64,000 bases of DNA from Duncaniella freteri (GTDB lineage: Bacteria; Bacteroidota; Bacteroidia; Bacteroidales; Muribaculaceae). Both the position numbers and the translations under genes were made by a program. The DNA lies in NCBI RefSeq assembly GCF_004766125.1, contig NZ_SJSA01000002.1, positions 496,001-560,000 on the forward strand. The letters are read 5' to 3'. A model generated the notes under the pieces. It searched no databases. It saw only the letters and a list, made by a program, of their open reading frames with translations, and had not been told where the DNA came from. Each line of letters begins with the position of its first letter. Position 1 is the stretch's first letter. Of the stretch, positions 32,853 to 41,487 are shown piece by piece.

Positions 32853-34277
32853 ATGAAACGCATTTTCCCGCTTATATCCGTAGGGCTTGCTTCTATTATG
32901 GCACAGTCATGCGAGGACTCCACCACTCAGGCTGGCAGCTCATTGGTAGAGGACGAAGTGGAGATTGTATATGACTCGTCATTCTCTACGACAGGTGTCT
33001 CGGACCCGGTCACGTCAGTACATTCAAGGACTATCCTTCAGCTTCTCGGAAGGCTTAACGCTGAAGGATATGGAGAATTCTCATCCGATATAGTGTGCCA
33101 GTATATGCCTGCGGCTAATATTGACACCACCAATACTACGGCAAATGATGTTGATTCCGTAAAACTGTTGCTCCTTATGTATAAAGGAGGATTTGCAGGT
33201 GATTCAGTGGTTCCCATGGGTCTTTCAGTATATCCGCTTACGCAGCAATTGCCAACCGACATGGAAAGTAACTTCAATCCTGCCGGGATGTATGATCCTA
33301 ATCCGATAGGTTCTGTGTCCTATTCGGCGTTGCTTGATGGCTCACCCGACAGAGGCGTTGACTCGGAGGGGAGTGTGTACAAGCAGATTGTAGTGGATCT
33401 GCCCAGGCAGATAGGCATTGATCTGTATAATCTTTATAAGAGGTCTCCGCAGACTCTGTCTTCGCCAAAAGAGTTTGCGAAATGGTTTCCTGGCCTGTAT
33501 ATCACCACATCGTTCGGATCAGGTCGAGTAACAAGAATAAGCAACAACTCTATCCAGGTGTATTACCATTCCACTCATCGCATAGGGGAGGGCACTGATA
33601 ATCCTCGCGATACTATCATCAAACATGTAGGTGCATATATGGCAGTGACCCCCGAGGTATATACCAACAATAATATCTCCTACAAAATGAGCCCTAAGCT
33701 CTCATCACTTGCCAATTCCGGCAAATCGATACTTGTGGGACCATTGGGTTATGATGTGGAATTCAAATTCCCTGCTCGTGAGATATTGAAGAAATATAAG
33801 GAGCAGACCGGAGAGCTTGCCATAGTAAACTCCCTGTCGTTCTCTATTCCGGCTGTAGAGGTTGAAAATGACTATGGGATAGCACCGCCTCCATATATTC
33901 TTATGGTGAAGAAATCGCAGAAAGAGAAATTCTTCTCGGCACTCAGTGTCAACGACAATATGTCGTCATTCTATGCCACATATGATTCGAACTCTAAGAA
34001 ATACGATTTCTCTTCAATGCTTAATTACATCAACGATATAATCAAGCGCGGAGAGGTTACGGCAGACGACGAAGAGTTTGTGATATGTCCTGTGAATGTG
34101 TCCTATTATCCGTCGGCAAGCTCTTCAGACTATTATTCGTACTATTATTACGGATATTCAACAGCATCAACCGCCCGTATAAGTTCGATATCGCCATATG
34201 TGACCGAACCTGTGATGGTGCAGCTTGATTTTGAGAACGCCAAAATTGATTTCTCATTCAGCAAACAGACGATTTAA
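32853..34277 (+). CDS. DUF4270 family lipoprotein
   Basis: The start is set at 32853 (MKRIFPLISVGLASIMAQSC), which gives a signal peptide with the lipid-attached Cys; the longer frame overlaps the upstream gene and has no signal. The remaining ~450 residues are beta-rich, starting with EDSTTQAGSSLVEDE as in DUF4270 proteins. Function is unknown; a surface or envelope role follows from lipidation. The gene is 61 bp after the glycogen-synthase-like gene and probably co-transcribed. Confidence 0.8.
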   Translation: MKRIFPLISVGLASIMAQSCEDSTTQAGSSLVEDEVEIVYDSSFSTTGVSDPVTSVHSRTILQLLGRLNAEGYGEFSSDIVCQYMPAANIDTTNTTANDVDSVKLLLLMYKGGFAGDSVVPMGLSVYPLTQQLPTDMESNFNPAGMYDPNPIGSVSYSALLDGSPDRGVDSEGSVYKQIVVDLPRQIGIDLYNLYKRSPQTLSSPKEFAKWFPGLYITTSFGSGRVTRISNNSIQVYYHSTHRIGEGTDNPRDTIIKHVGAYMAVTPEVYTNNNISYKMSPKLSSLANSGKSILVGPLGYDVEFKFPAREILKKYKEQTGELAIVNSLSFSIPAVEVENDYGIAPPPYILMVKKSQKEKFFSALSVNDNMSSFYATYDSNSKKYDFSSMLNYINDIIKRGEVTADDEEFVICPVNVSYYPSASSSDYYSYYYYGYSTASTARISSISPYVTEPVMVQLDFENAKIDFSFSKQTI

Positions 34278-34343
34278 AAATATCGCTTCGGCAGTACACA
34301 ATTAAGAAAAAATGCTTAACTTTGCACTGCCGAAAGCAATAAA

Positions 34344-34416
34344 GCCGCAATAGCTCAGTCGGTAGAGCATTTCATTCGTAACGAAAAGGTCGCGGGTTCG
34401 AGCCCCGCTCGCGGCT
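34344..34416 (+). tRNA. tRNA-Thr (anticodon CGU)
   Basis: The cloverleaf folds with D arm GCTC/GAGC, anticodon loop TTCGTAA (CGT at 34-36) and T arm GCGGG-TTCGAGC-CCCGC; the 3' CCA is not encoded. Two stem pairs are A-C mismatches: position 6-67 in the acceptor stem (GCCGCAA versus TCGCGGC) and 31-39 in the anticodon stem (TTTCA versus CGAAA). Both changed bases lie in the 3' half. A promoter-like TAACTTTG at 34317 precedes it and a terminator follows. Confidence 0.85.
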
Positions 34417-34423
34417 CAAAGTT

Positions 34424-34470
34424 AAAAGGGTAATAATCAAGTGGTTAAATAGCTTGATTGTTGCTCTTTT
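34424..34470 (+). terminator. Terminator after tRNA-Thr
   Basis: AAAAGGGTAATAATCAAG pairs with CTTGATTGTTGCTCTTTT through several wobble pairs, ending in TTTT. Confidence 0.6.
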
Positions 34471-34516
34471 GATGTTAATATTGTTAATCAACATCTGTTA
34501 ATAGCTAAAAATGTCG

Positions 34517-34524
34517 TACTTTTG
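34517..34524 (+). promoter_or_regulatory. Promoter -7 box (TACTTTTG) of the Ig-like lipoprotein gene
   Basis: TACTTTTG lies 47 bp before the ATG at 34571 and overlaps the longer reading frame starting at 34511, so the later ATG is the start. Confidence 0.5.
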
Positions 34525-35081
34525 GACAAAAATTCGTGCGCGTTTTGATTTAACAATAAAATCAATAATAATGGAAAAAATCAAAAAACTTTTCTTGCTT
34601 ATGGCAATACTCTTTCCTGCCATAGCATTCACAGCTTGCAGCGATGACGAACCAAAAGAACCATTAAGAGCAAAGTTCAAAGAAAGCTCTATTATTCTAC
34701 GAGTAGATGAAACATCTGTTTTACAGGTTGTTATTGAGAGTGGCAATATCGAAATGGATAAAGCTGTTTGGAAAAGCTCTAATAACGATGTTGCAACCGT
34801 ATCAAATGGAATTGTGACAGCTGTGTCTGTTGGAAAGGTAGATATATCACTTTCATACAATGGTAAATTTGTTGCATCTTGCAAAATTACCGTATCCCCA
34901 ATAAAAGCCTCTTCTGTTGTATTAAGTGAACATAATCTAAATATGATCATCGGAGAGAGCGTAGAACTTTATGCGACAATAGAACCATTCAACACCACAA
35001 ACAAAGAAAAAAATGGGAAACTTCGGGTCAAGCCGAAATTCCGGTGCATTTGTTAAAATTCGAGAGCTGAAATGTTAAAGT

Positions 35082-36047
35082 TTAGGCGTAGAGTTTGACG
35101 AGACGGAAGATGAAGAAGTTTCGGTCTCTTACGCCACGCATCTGCGAGCGGAAGATTTTCACTTTGGAGTTGAAGGCTTCGGCCGAGGCATTAGTTGCGC
35201 GACGTCGGAAATAATTGAGGATAGTCGGGGCGTGGTTCTTGAACGTCCTGATGACAGAGCGGAAGTTGTTGTTGCCCAATGCCATTACTTTTTCATACCA
35301 CTTGTTCATCCGACCCATTGCTTTGGTGGGTGATATCTTTGCGTTGAAGATTTGGCGCAGTTCCATAGCCAGATGGTATGCAGCTTTCAGTATCGGATAG
35401 TGTCTGAACAGAATGTTTGCGCGATGACGCTGTATGTCAGTCCATTTGTTCTGCGACATCATCAGGGTGTGCTTGCTGCGGGCAAGGATCTGGCGCATGG
35501 TCTCGCCGTTGGAATATGTAATTGGAGGCTCTGATTTGTCACGGCTGTTGTCTTCGGCAATGAGCTGTCGGCGGATGTCTATGCGAATTTCGTCGACAGC
35601 CTCGTTATAGACCTGCTGCACATGGAAGCGGTCGTTAACGACGTGGGCGTTGTAGAATACCTCGGCGGCTATCAGCATCATCGAGGGCGACAGATCGCAG
35701 GTCACTTCTTTTACCCTGCGTCTGACCGATTTACCCATGGCTCCGATGAGGATTGTGGTTATCTCATCGCTCTTTGTGCCGGGGATGGCCGCCGCCAGCG
35801 TCCCACGGCCGCCGTGTCCGTCCTTGTTCGTGAGGAAAGTCCATACCTCGCCGTTGCTCAGGCAGGTTTCGTCAAGACTCATGTACGGGCCGATATTGTT
35901 AGCGTTGAAGTAGAAGCCGCAACCGAGTTCGGCCTCACGCCATTCGGTATAACCGCTTATCCTGTTGCGATACTGTTCGGCAAAATATTTGCCGTTGACG
36001 CAGTACATCTGCGCTATATGCTTAATCGACAATGCCGTCGTCTCCAC
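35082..36047 (-). CDS. ISAon1 family transposase, catalytic part
   Basis: This 321-residue DDE transposase has YMSLDETCLSNGEVWTFLTN (first Asp), VTCDLSPSM and VVNDRFHVQQVYNEAVDEIR (second Asp region) and a C-terminal ATNASAEAFNSKVKIFRSQMRG with the last Glu, matching ISL3-type transposases. It lies 26 bases overlapping with the N-region gene upstream, in another frame, which is the normal ISAon1 layout. Confidence 0.88.
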   Translation of the reverse strand: METTALSIKHIAQMYCVNGKYFAEQYRNRISGYTEWREAELGCGFYFNANNIGPYMSLDETCLSNGEVWTFLTNKDGHGGRGTLAAAIPGTKSDEITTILIGAMGKSVRRRVKEVTCDLSPSMMLIAAEVFYNAHVVNDRFHVQQVYNEAVDEIRIDIRRQLIAEDNSRDKSEPPITYSNGETMRQILARSKHTLMMSQNKWTDIQRHRANILFRHYPILKAAYHLAMELRQIFNAKISPTKAMGRMNKWYEKVMALGNNNFRSVIRTFKNHAPTILNYFRRRATNASAEAFNSKVKIFRSQMRGVRDRNFFIFRLVKLYA

Positions 36048-36393
36048 CTTCGTCTTTTAAAAAAGCCACGAACTCGGCGCTGAGTCGTGTCCTCTCCTCG
36101 TTGGGCAGTTCCAGGTTATATGAGAATATCTCGTTGGTCTTTTTGTCCCACCATTTGTTCTTGCGCATGTGCAGGAACACCGGTCTGCCGCGCATCGGAT
36201 AGTCCTGCACTGTAACGTAATCCGTGTATCCACGTGCCACAATGTTAGGATTGCGGAAATCCTCATCCGACAGTTTCTTCTTCTCGTCAAGCCATATGTC
36301 GTAGGACTGGTCTGTCTTTTCAAACTTGACCATCTCAAACAGTTCGTCCAATCCTTCTGGCAGGAATTGCCAGAATGCATCTGCGGTTTTCAT
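36022..36393 (-). CDS. ISAon1 family transposase N-region protein
   Basis: The 123-residue protein carries FWQLLPEGLDELFEMV-type start (here FWQFLPEGLDELFEMVKF), YDIWLDEKK and the RGRPVFLHMRKNKWWDK segment of the N-region protein that precedes ISAon1 transposases. It is thought to supply DNA binding for the transposase. Its 3' end overlaps the transposase start. Confidence 0.8.
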   Translation of the reverse strand: MKTADAFWQFLPEGLDELFEMVKFEKTDQSYDIWLDEKKKLSDEDFRNPNIVARGYTDYVTVQDYPMRGRPVFLHMRKNKWWDKKTNEIFSYNLELPNEERTRLSAEFVAFLKDEGGDDGIVD

Positions 36394-37217
36394 ACCGCAA
36401 ATTTAACTCTTTTCCAAAAATTCATGCACCGGCATTTCGATTTGAGCCGAAACTTCTAATAAAAAAGTGGCAACTGTCACTGACGAAGGGATAATAACTG
36501 CTGTCTCAATAGGAAGTGTTACCATAAAAGCTGTTGTGCCAGGAACAGACATTTCAGACAAATGCGAAATTACTGTTAATCCTAAAGCTGTTACAGGAAT
36601 AGAGTGTCAAAGCAATGCAAGTGTGCTTTTAGGTGAAACTGTAAAAATAAAAGCATCAGTAAAGCCGATTGATGCCTCAAATACCTCAATAGTTTGGACC
36701 TCACTCAATCCTGAAATAGCCAATGTAGATAGTAGTGGAAATGTTAAAGGTGTAGCTTTAGGCACTGCTATAATTGTTGCCAAAACTATTGATGGAGAAT
36801 TTGAAGGTTCCTGTTCAGTTGAAGTGTTTGGAATTGATCAATGTATCAAAATTTTCTCATCACAAGGAACCGAAGGCAGCACATCATCTGGATTTTATAG
36901 CTATCTAAGACTCAATATTAATACAAATTCTACTCAAAAAATTTATATTAATTCAATCCTATTGGTAGATGAAAATAACTATCTTAAATTCGGTGAAACG
37001 CCAAACATATCATGTATTGAATATACAAATAAATATGTGACAGTCAATCATGGAAATTCACATGGGAACACCTTTATGGCTGACGGATGGAAGTTTATCA
37101 TAGACTACACATGGAATGGGAAAAACTATCAATATACTCACACCCATAAAGGAGGCATTTTAATGTAGATAACAGTATGGCATTAGAAGGACGATGGATA
37201 TAAATCTGAATAACAAC

Positions 37218-38184
37218 ATGAAAAAGTTTTTACTTATATGGTTGATGATGGTACTGATGGTAGTAGCGGGCTGTAAAGATGAGCGAGTAGTGCAGTTTGC
37301 TCAAAGTGAGGTGCAAATAGTAACAAGTGATGGGACAATTATCTCTGTTTATGATAGCTATGGGGATTTTAGCAACTGTATATGCCGAGCTGATGATGGC
37401 ACTGTTGTCGGTGCATTTTTAAACAACGAAAATGGCAGAGTCGACATACTAGGCTATTCTCCTGGAGAGACAAACGTGCGGATTATAGACGAGACAACAG
37501 GGGGGACATTGTCAATGTGTAGGGTTAGAGTCCTCGGCCCGGATGATGTCGATTTTGAGATTAGTGATGAACAATTATCATTTCAGAATACGTCTCAAAG
37601 TATATTTGTCTTAAAGGCGCAATCAAAATATAATTTAATGGCAACATCAACTAACTATACACCATCGTCTTTGTTTTATTTATCAGTAGAGAGCGATAAT
37701 GATGAAGTCGCACAAGTTAAGTTGATAGAATGTTTTCCCCCGAATCCTGATGGCCAAACGAATTGGCATACTAAGCATAACGAATTTACCCACAAGTTTG
37801 AATACTCTTATTGTGAAATACCTATAGAACTAGTTGGAGCGGGAGAAGCGTGTATCACAATTTCATTTGCGAATGGGTCTAATGGATTAAAAAAAATGCC
37901 ATATTAGTGTCTCTGAGGTTTCCGTTACTAGTGTAACTCTTTCTAACTACTATTTATATGGTATGCGTCCAATGAATAAATATCAACTTAAGGCCACTGT
38001 ACATCCTGAAAATGCAACAAATAAAAATGTCATTTGGTATTCTTCTAACCCAGATGTGGTAACTGTGGACTCTGACGGTTGGATAGAAGCGGTAGGAGTC
38101 GGGGACGCTACTATTTATGCAGAGGCTGAGGATGGAGGAGTTAAAGCATGGTGTGCTGTGCGTAGTACGGCTTTCTTATTTTGA
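37218..38184 (+). pseudogene. Ig-like lipoprotein with a frameshift in an A8 tract
   Basis: The first frame codes for a lipoprotein signal (WLMMVLMVVAGC) and ~220 residues, and stops at 37907 just after eight A (37890-37897). With one A fewer the frame continues without break: KKCHISVSEVSVTSVTLS, then a Big2 domain (ATVHPENATNKNVIWYSSNPD) to the stop at 38184. The start at 37218 is chosen because it opens the signal peptide. The tract could be a slippage switch, or the gene may be dead; the domain beyond it shows no other damage. Confidence 0.8.
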
Positions 38185-38206
38185 ATAGAATATAATTTAT
38201 GATATT

Positions 38207-38340
38207 AAAACCCAAGTCGGATGCCACCTGTGGATAAGATTGATCTGCCCCCTGAAAACAATTTATTTTTGTTCTCTGAAGAGTTTGTCTGATGGGGTCA
38301 AATCAATCTTGTCCACAGGTGGCATCTGACTCTGGGTTTT
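38207..38340. mobile_element. Palindromic MITE-like element
   Basis: Two ~45-bp arms are near-perfect inverted repeats (left AAAACCCAAGTCGGATGCC, right ends GGCATCTGACTCTGGGTTTT), separated by ~42 bp. There is no gene inside. The arms share the block GCCACCTGTGGA and end in CCCC/GGGG. This is the form of a MITE or a decayed IS, or a very strong bidirectional terminator. No second copy is in the window. Confidence 0.6.
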
Positions 38341-38380
38341 CCATCAGTCAACTAATTCCGGTCTTATAATATAAACGTTT

Positions 38381-39052
38381 ATGGGCAATAAATCCTGTCT
38401 AAGAACTATGATCAAACGGATTGTGCTGAGCATTTCCGTGTTCATGTTTTTAGGAATAGCCTTTACTGTATATGTCAATGTGAGAGTTGAGAAAGTTACT
38501 CAGCATCGGCTATATACTGATGTCAGTTTAATTCCTCGCAACAAGGTTGCGCTATTGCTTGGGACAAATCCATTGAATAGACTTGGGCGTCCAAACACAT
38601 ATTTTTCCACTCGAATAAAAACTGCGGCAGAACTTTATTGTGCCGGTAAAGCAGACTATATTCTTGCCAGCGGAGACAATCACTCAAAGGGGTATGATGA
38701 GCCGACTGCTATGCGTGATTCTCTTATCGCTAATGGCGTTCCTTCCGACAGGATTGTTCTTGACTTTGCCGGATTCCGTACTCTGGACTCAGTTGTCAGG
38801 GCTAAGGAAATATTCGGTTGCGACTCATTGACTATAATATCACAGACTGATCATAATTCCCGGGCATTGTATTTGGCAGAGTCCAATGGGATAGATGCTA
38901 TTGCGATATCAGCTCCGATAAAAGCCGGTCGATTGGTCCGTATTCGTCTCGCTCTTCGTGAATGGCTTGCACGAGACAAGATGATGCTTGATATATGGTT
39001 TGGCAAAAAGCCGCATTTCCTTGGAGAAAGAATTGAGATTCCGGATGTTTAA
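38381..39052 (+). CDS. sanA: SanA/YdcF family envelope protein (DUF218)
   Basis: This 223-residue protein has one N-terminal membrane helix (IVLSISVFMFLGIAFTVYV) and a DUF218 domain: VALLLGTNP, FSTRIKTAAELYCAGKADYILASGDN, DEPTAMRDSLIANGVPSDRIVLDFAGFRTLDSV and IISQTDHNSRALYLA. SanA proteins affect envelope barrier function and vancomycin tolerance in enterobacteria. The start may be at 38381 or at the Met at 38408. The gene is flanked by the palindromic element and an IS. Confidence 0.85.
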   Translation: MGNKSCLRTMIKRIVLSISVFMFLGIAFTVYVNVRVEKVTQHRLYTDVSLIPRNKVALLLGTNPLNRLGRPNTYFSTRIKTAAELYCAGKADYILASGDNHSKGYDEPTAMRDSLIANGVPSDRIVLDFAGFRTLDSVVRAKEIFGCDSLTIISQTDHNSRALYLAESNGIDAIAISAPIKAGRLVRIRLALREWLARDKMMLDIWFGKKPHFLGERIEIPDV

Positions 39053-39122
39053 TGCAAATCAAGCCTTTATAAAATGGGCATAGTTGTGTACGATAAGGAA
39101 TGTATTTGACAGATAATGTGAG

Positions 39123-40036
39123 GTCATCTTGACTTATTTTAAACATACAAAATACAGTAAGGAGTGTTAAGTGTAATGAGAAAAAACACACCTAAACACT
39201 CCTTGAATTGATAGAACTCATAGATAAAGACACCATAAGAATGGAAATCCTGCCGTATCTGACAACCGCCAAACGAGGCTACACATGCAAGGGAGACCTT
39301 TGCGAGGTCATCCAGTGCATATTGTACAAGCTCAAGACAGGCTGCCAATGGCACATGATTCCCACTATGGCGATATTCACCGAAGTAGTCCTCCATTATA
39401 AAACAATCTTTGGGAAGTTTCGGCAGTGGTGCAAGGACGGTTCGTGGCAAAAAAGTTGGGAATCGCTGCTTGGACGCAATCGCGACATGATAGACCTCTC
39501 CAGTGCCGACCTTGACGGCAGCCATACCGTGGCACGACGCGGAGGAGAGGAAGTAGGTGGAGCAGCGCATAAAGTGGCTCAGACCACCAATGTCATATTT
39601 ATTACTGACCGCCAGGGCATTCCGGTGGCTATGTCTGAGCCAAAATCCGGCAAGCACCATGATGTTCATGAGATTGGAACGTCGCTTGACCAGATTTTTG
39701 GCATGATGGATAACGCAGGAATTTCCATTGACGGCCTTTTCCTCAATGCCGATGCCGGATTTGACTGTCACGATTTCAGAAGAAAATGTGACAGTGCCGG
39801 AGTCATTGCTAATGTAGATTTCAACAATCATACCAAAAACGATGAGAAATATCTTTTGGACAGAAAACTCCTGTCTCTCAGATATAGCATTGAGAGGACA
39901 AATGCCTGGATGGACTCTTTCCGATCCGTGCTCAATCGTTTCGACAAAACGGTTTCCAGCTGGAAAGGGTGGAATCTCCTGGCATTCCATGTGATATTTC
40001 TTAAACACATTAACAGACTCAAAAAGTCAAGATGAC
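39123..40036 (+). mobile_element. IS5-type insertion sequence (914 bp)
   Basis: GTCATCTTGACTT at 39123 and its reverse complement at 40024-40036 are the terminal repeats. A 10-bp hairpin AAGGAGTGTT/AACACTCCTT between the left end and the transposase gene could block incoming transcription or translation. The right end lies in the 3' end of the Imm5 gene. Confidence 0.85.
39208..40035 (+). CDS. IS5 family transposase
   Basis: The 275-residue single-frame DDE transposase has ADLDGSHT (Asp), LFLNADAGFDCHDFR (Asp) and YSIERTNAWMDSFRSVLNRFD (Glu). The N-terminal part (YTCKGDLCEVIQCILYKLKTGCQW) is the DUF4096-like DNA-binding region. The stop codon lies within the right terminal repeat. It starts right after the internal hairpin. 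Confidence 0.9.
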   Translation: MIELIDKDTIRMEILPYLTTAKRGYTCKGDLCEVIQCILYKLKTGCQWHMIPTMAIFTEVVLHYKTIFGKFRQWCKDGSWQKSWESLLGRNRDMIDLSSADLDGSHTVARRGGEEVGGAAHKVAQTTNVIFITDRQGIPVAMSEPKSGKHHDVHEIGTSLDQIFGMMDNAGISIDGLFLNADAGFDCHDFRRKCDSAGVIANVDFNNHTKNDEKYLLDRKLLSLRYSIERTNAWMDSFRSVLNRFDKTVSSWKGWNLLAFHVIFLKHINRLKKSR

Positions 40037-40654
40037 TTCTGTTGCTTTGTTTGCGAAAGCAAGATATGGCAGTCTGTCATTCGCACAAGCAGTTTCGATG
40101 CAATCGGTAAGATACCAGCTCCAAAACTCTTTATTGCGTTCGTCATCAATAAAACCTAAATCAACAATACCGTCATTATATACTAAACTTGCAAGGAATG
40201 CCGGATCCCATTCGTCCGGGTTTTCCACTTCTTCATCGGAATCGTAATCACTAATAACCATGTCTTCATCTGAACTGGCATCATAGGCTGCATGAACAGC
40301 TACCTTGGCAGCAAACGAGGCTGTTATATCATCTTCCATGTAATAATCAGCAAACATGTCTAAATGGTCGGCATCTTTCAACAAATCCTTTTTACTCGTT
40401 TGTCCAAGCAGATATTTCTCCGTTTTTGTAATCAGTCCGATTATATCAGTATCATCCCTGAAAAGGTCATTCCATATCGGATATACTTTCAATGCGCATA
40501 AAATACTTATTCTTCCAATGATACAGGGTTCATTGATAGCTTGTAGAATCTTACGTCTTGTTGATAAGGACAGATGCCCTGCACTTGAATGGTTGACTTC
40601 ATCCAAGCCCTTTCTTATCAATGACTTTATGGCTTCGCTGTATTTCATGCGCAC
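40019..40654 (-). CDS. Imm5-like immunity protein, C-terminus replaced by IS sequence
   Basis: The 211-residue protein resembles Imm5 immunity proteins: an R-x-I-L-Q motif near residue 35, central helices with KVYPIWNDLF, acidic insert (SDYDSDEEVENPDEWDP) and FWSWYLTDCIETA. Its last codons (EVILTF and stop) come from the terminal repeat of the IS5-type element, so the native C-terminus is lost. It is the most distal cassette of the array, preceded by an attC-like site at 40664. Imm5 proteins protect against polymorphic toxins of neighbours; whether the truncated form works is unknown. Confidence 0.65.
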   Translation of the reverse strand: MRMKYSEAIKSLIRKGLDEVNHSSAGHLSLSTRRKILQAINEPCIIGRISILCALKVYPIWNDLFRDDTDIIGLITKTEKYLLGQTSKKDLLKDADHLDMFADYYMEDDITASFAAKVAVHAAYDASSDEDMVISDYDSDEEVENPDEWDPAFLASLVYNDGIVDLGFIDDERNKEFWSWYLTDCIETACANDRLPYLAFANKATEVILTF

Positions 40655-40663
40655 TAATTGTTT

Positions 40664-40714
40664 CTAATGGGATGCAGCTTGCCGCCGTTATAGGCGGCAC
40701 AGGTGCTTGTTAGC
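40664..40714 (-). repeat. attC-like site 1
   Basis: On the gene strand it runs from GCTAACAAG to CCCATTAG. The stem GCCGCC-TATAAC-GGCGGC is extended by GCA/TGC and CT/AG with an extra base on one side. It shares sequence with sites 7 and 8. Confidence 0.75.
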
Positions 40715-40723
40715 ATCGTTCTT

Positions 40724-41074
40724 TTAATCCAATTCAGCATGGGAGAATAAGTCCATTATTAATTTTTTATTTTCACATGCTTCTTTAAACTGTAAGATGA
40801 ACTTTCTTAAAGCCTCTTTATCACTTGAATAAGCACAGAACATACTTCCTTCCGAATCGAAGTCAATGCTTTCGGATAGCTCTGGTGCTTGTTCGTCAAT
40901 AAAGACACGAGCCAGTGACTCCCAGTCGTAGCCATTACCTTCAAATCCTTCATCTTCTCTTGATTGAAAGATTTCCGTTTTATACTCGCCAACAGTCAGA
41001 CATACCGAAATTGTTGATTCATGTTCAACCCAAAAGAAAGGTTCAATAGCCGCTGCAAAATTATTAATGTCCAT
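40724..41074 (-). CDS. Imm51 family immunity protein
   Basis: The 116-residue protein has the Imm51 pattern: IEPFFWVEHESTISVCL near the start, DEGFEGNGYDWESLARVFI in the middle, and FDSEGSMFCAYSSDKEAL before a C-terminal helix. Imm51 proteins neutralise toxins delivered by neighbouring cells. It overlaps the upstream gene by 11 bases and both lie between the same pair of attC-like sites, so they form one two-gene cassette. Confidence 0.8.
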   Translation of the reverse strand: MDINNFAAAIEPFFWVEHESTISVCLTVGEYKTEIFQSREDEGFEGNGYDWESLARVFIDEQAPELSESIDFDSEGSMFCAYSSDKEALRKFILQFKEACENKKLIMDLFSHAELD

Positions 41075-41411
41075 ATTGTTCTAATTCTTTAAAAAGTTCA
41101 TCACCATTTGCTTTAATTCCATTTCTAAACTTGGCAGGAATTCTACTGCTACAACGTTCAAACCAATCGTTAAAAACATTTTTCCATTCTTGAACTTTCT
41201 CTTTTTTAATTAACAGATTAGCATCAATGGGGTATTTCTTTGCCAGTATTACCAGCATATCAATAATTGCCAATATTGGCTGAGAAGGCTCTTTGGTTGT
41301 TTTCATCCAATCAATAAATTCATCCATCATTGAAATGGAGAATTTTATATAATCAACTCCAACAGCTTCTGCAAGTTCATTTCCTTCTGGTGCTGTACTA
41401 AATATCTTCAT
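41064..41411 (-). CDS. Unknown small protein, partner of Imm51 in one cassette
   Basis: The 115-residue soluble helical protein has no recognised family. It has Trp-rich helices (FIDWMKTTKEPSQPILAIIDMLVILAKKYP and WKNVFNDWFERC). It overlaps the Imm51 gene by 11 bases with no site between, so they move and act together if the site logic is right. A second immunity factor is the simplest guess. Confidence 0.6.
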   Translation of the reverse strand: MKIFSTAPEGNELAEAVGVDYIKFSISMMDEFIDWMKTTKEPSQPILAIIDMLVILAKKYPIDANLLIKKEKVQEWKNVFNDWFERCSSRIPAKFRNGIKANGDELFKELEQYGH

Positions 41412-41436
41412 ATTATATTTTTCTTATTCTTCGATG

Positions 41437-41487
41437 CTAATGGTTGGCGAATAACTGACCGTTAGGGCAGTTCATTCGCTTGTTAGT
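41437..41487 (-). repeat. attC-like site 2
   Basis: On the gene strand CTAACAAG begins it and CCATTAG ends it. The stem GCGAAT-G-AACTG pairs with CAGTT-ATTCGC perfectly apart from a single bulged G. The core overlaps the last codons of the upstream gene. Confidence 0.75.

Larger units (their letters stand above)
35017..36456 (-). mobile_element. ISAon1-type insertion sequence (ISL3-related), 1440 bp
   Basis: Imperfect ~33-bp terminal inverted repeats bound the element: the left begins GAAACTTCGGGTCAA and the right, read inward, GAAGTTTCGGCTCAA; both continue to CCGGTGCAT. It carries a transposase and the separate N-region protein typical of ISAon1 elements in Bacteroidetes. I see no clean target-site duplication. 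Confidence 0.85.
34571..37168 (+). pseudogene. Big2 (Ig-like) lipoprotein gene split by an insertion sequence
   Basis: The 5' part (34571-35016) codes for a lipoprotein signal (LFPAIAFTAC) and about one and a half Big2 domains. The 3' part (36458-37168) resumes in mid-domain (NKKVATVTDEGIITAVS) and holds a further Big2 domain and a unique C-terminal ~100-residue domain. The 1440-bp ISAon1-type element lies between them. By comparison with the next domain (NTSIVWTSLNPEIANV) some six codons of the strand before NKKV are missing, so the insertion came with a small loss. The intact protein would be a surface adhesin-like lipoprotein. Confidence 0.85.

Noticed and set aside
39139..40008. 289-residue minus-strand frame inside the IS5-type element
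   Set aside because: It is antisense to a complete DDE transposase with all catalytic blocks and has no own motif.
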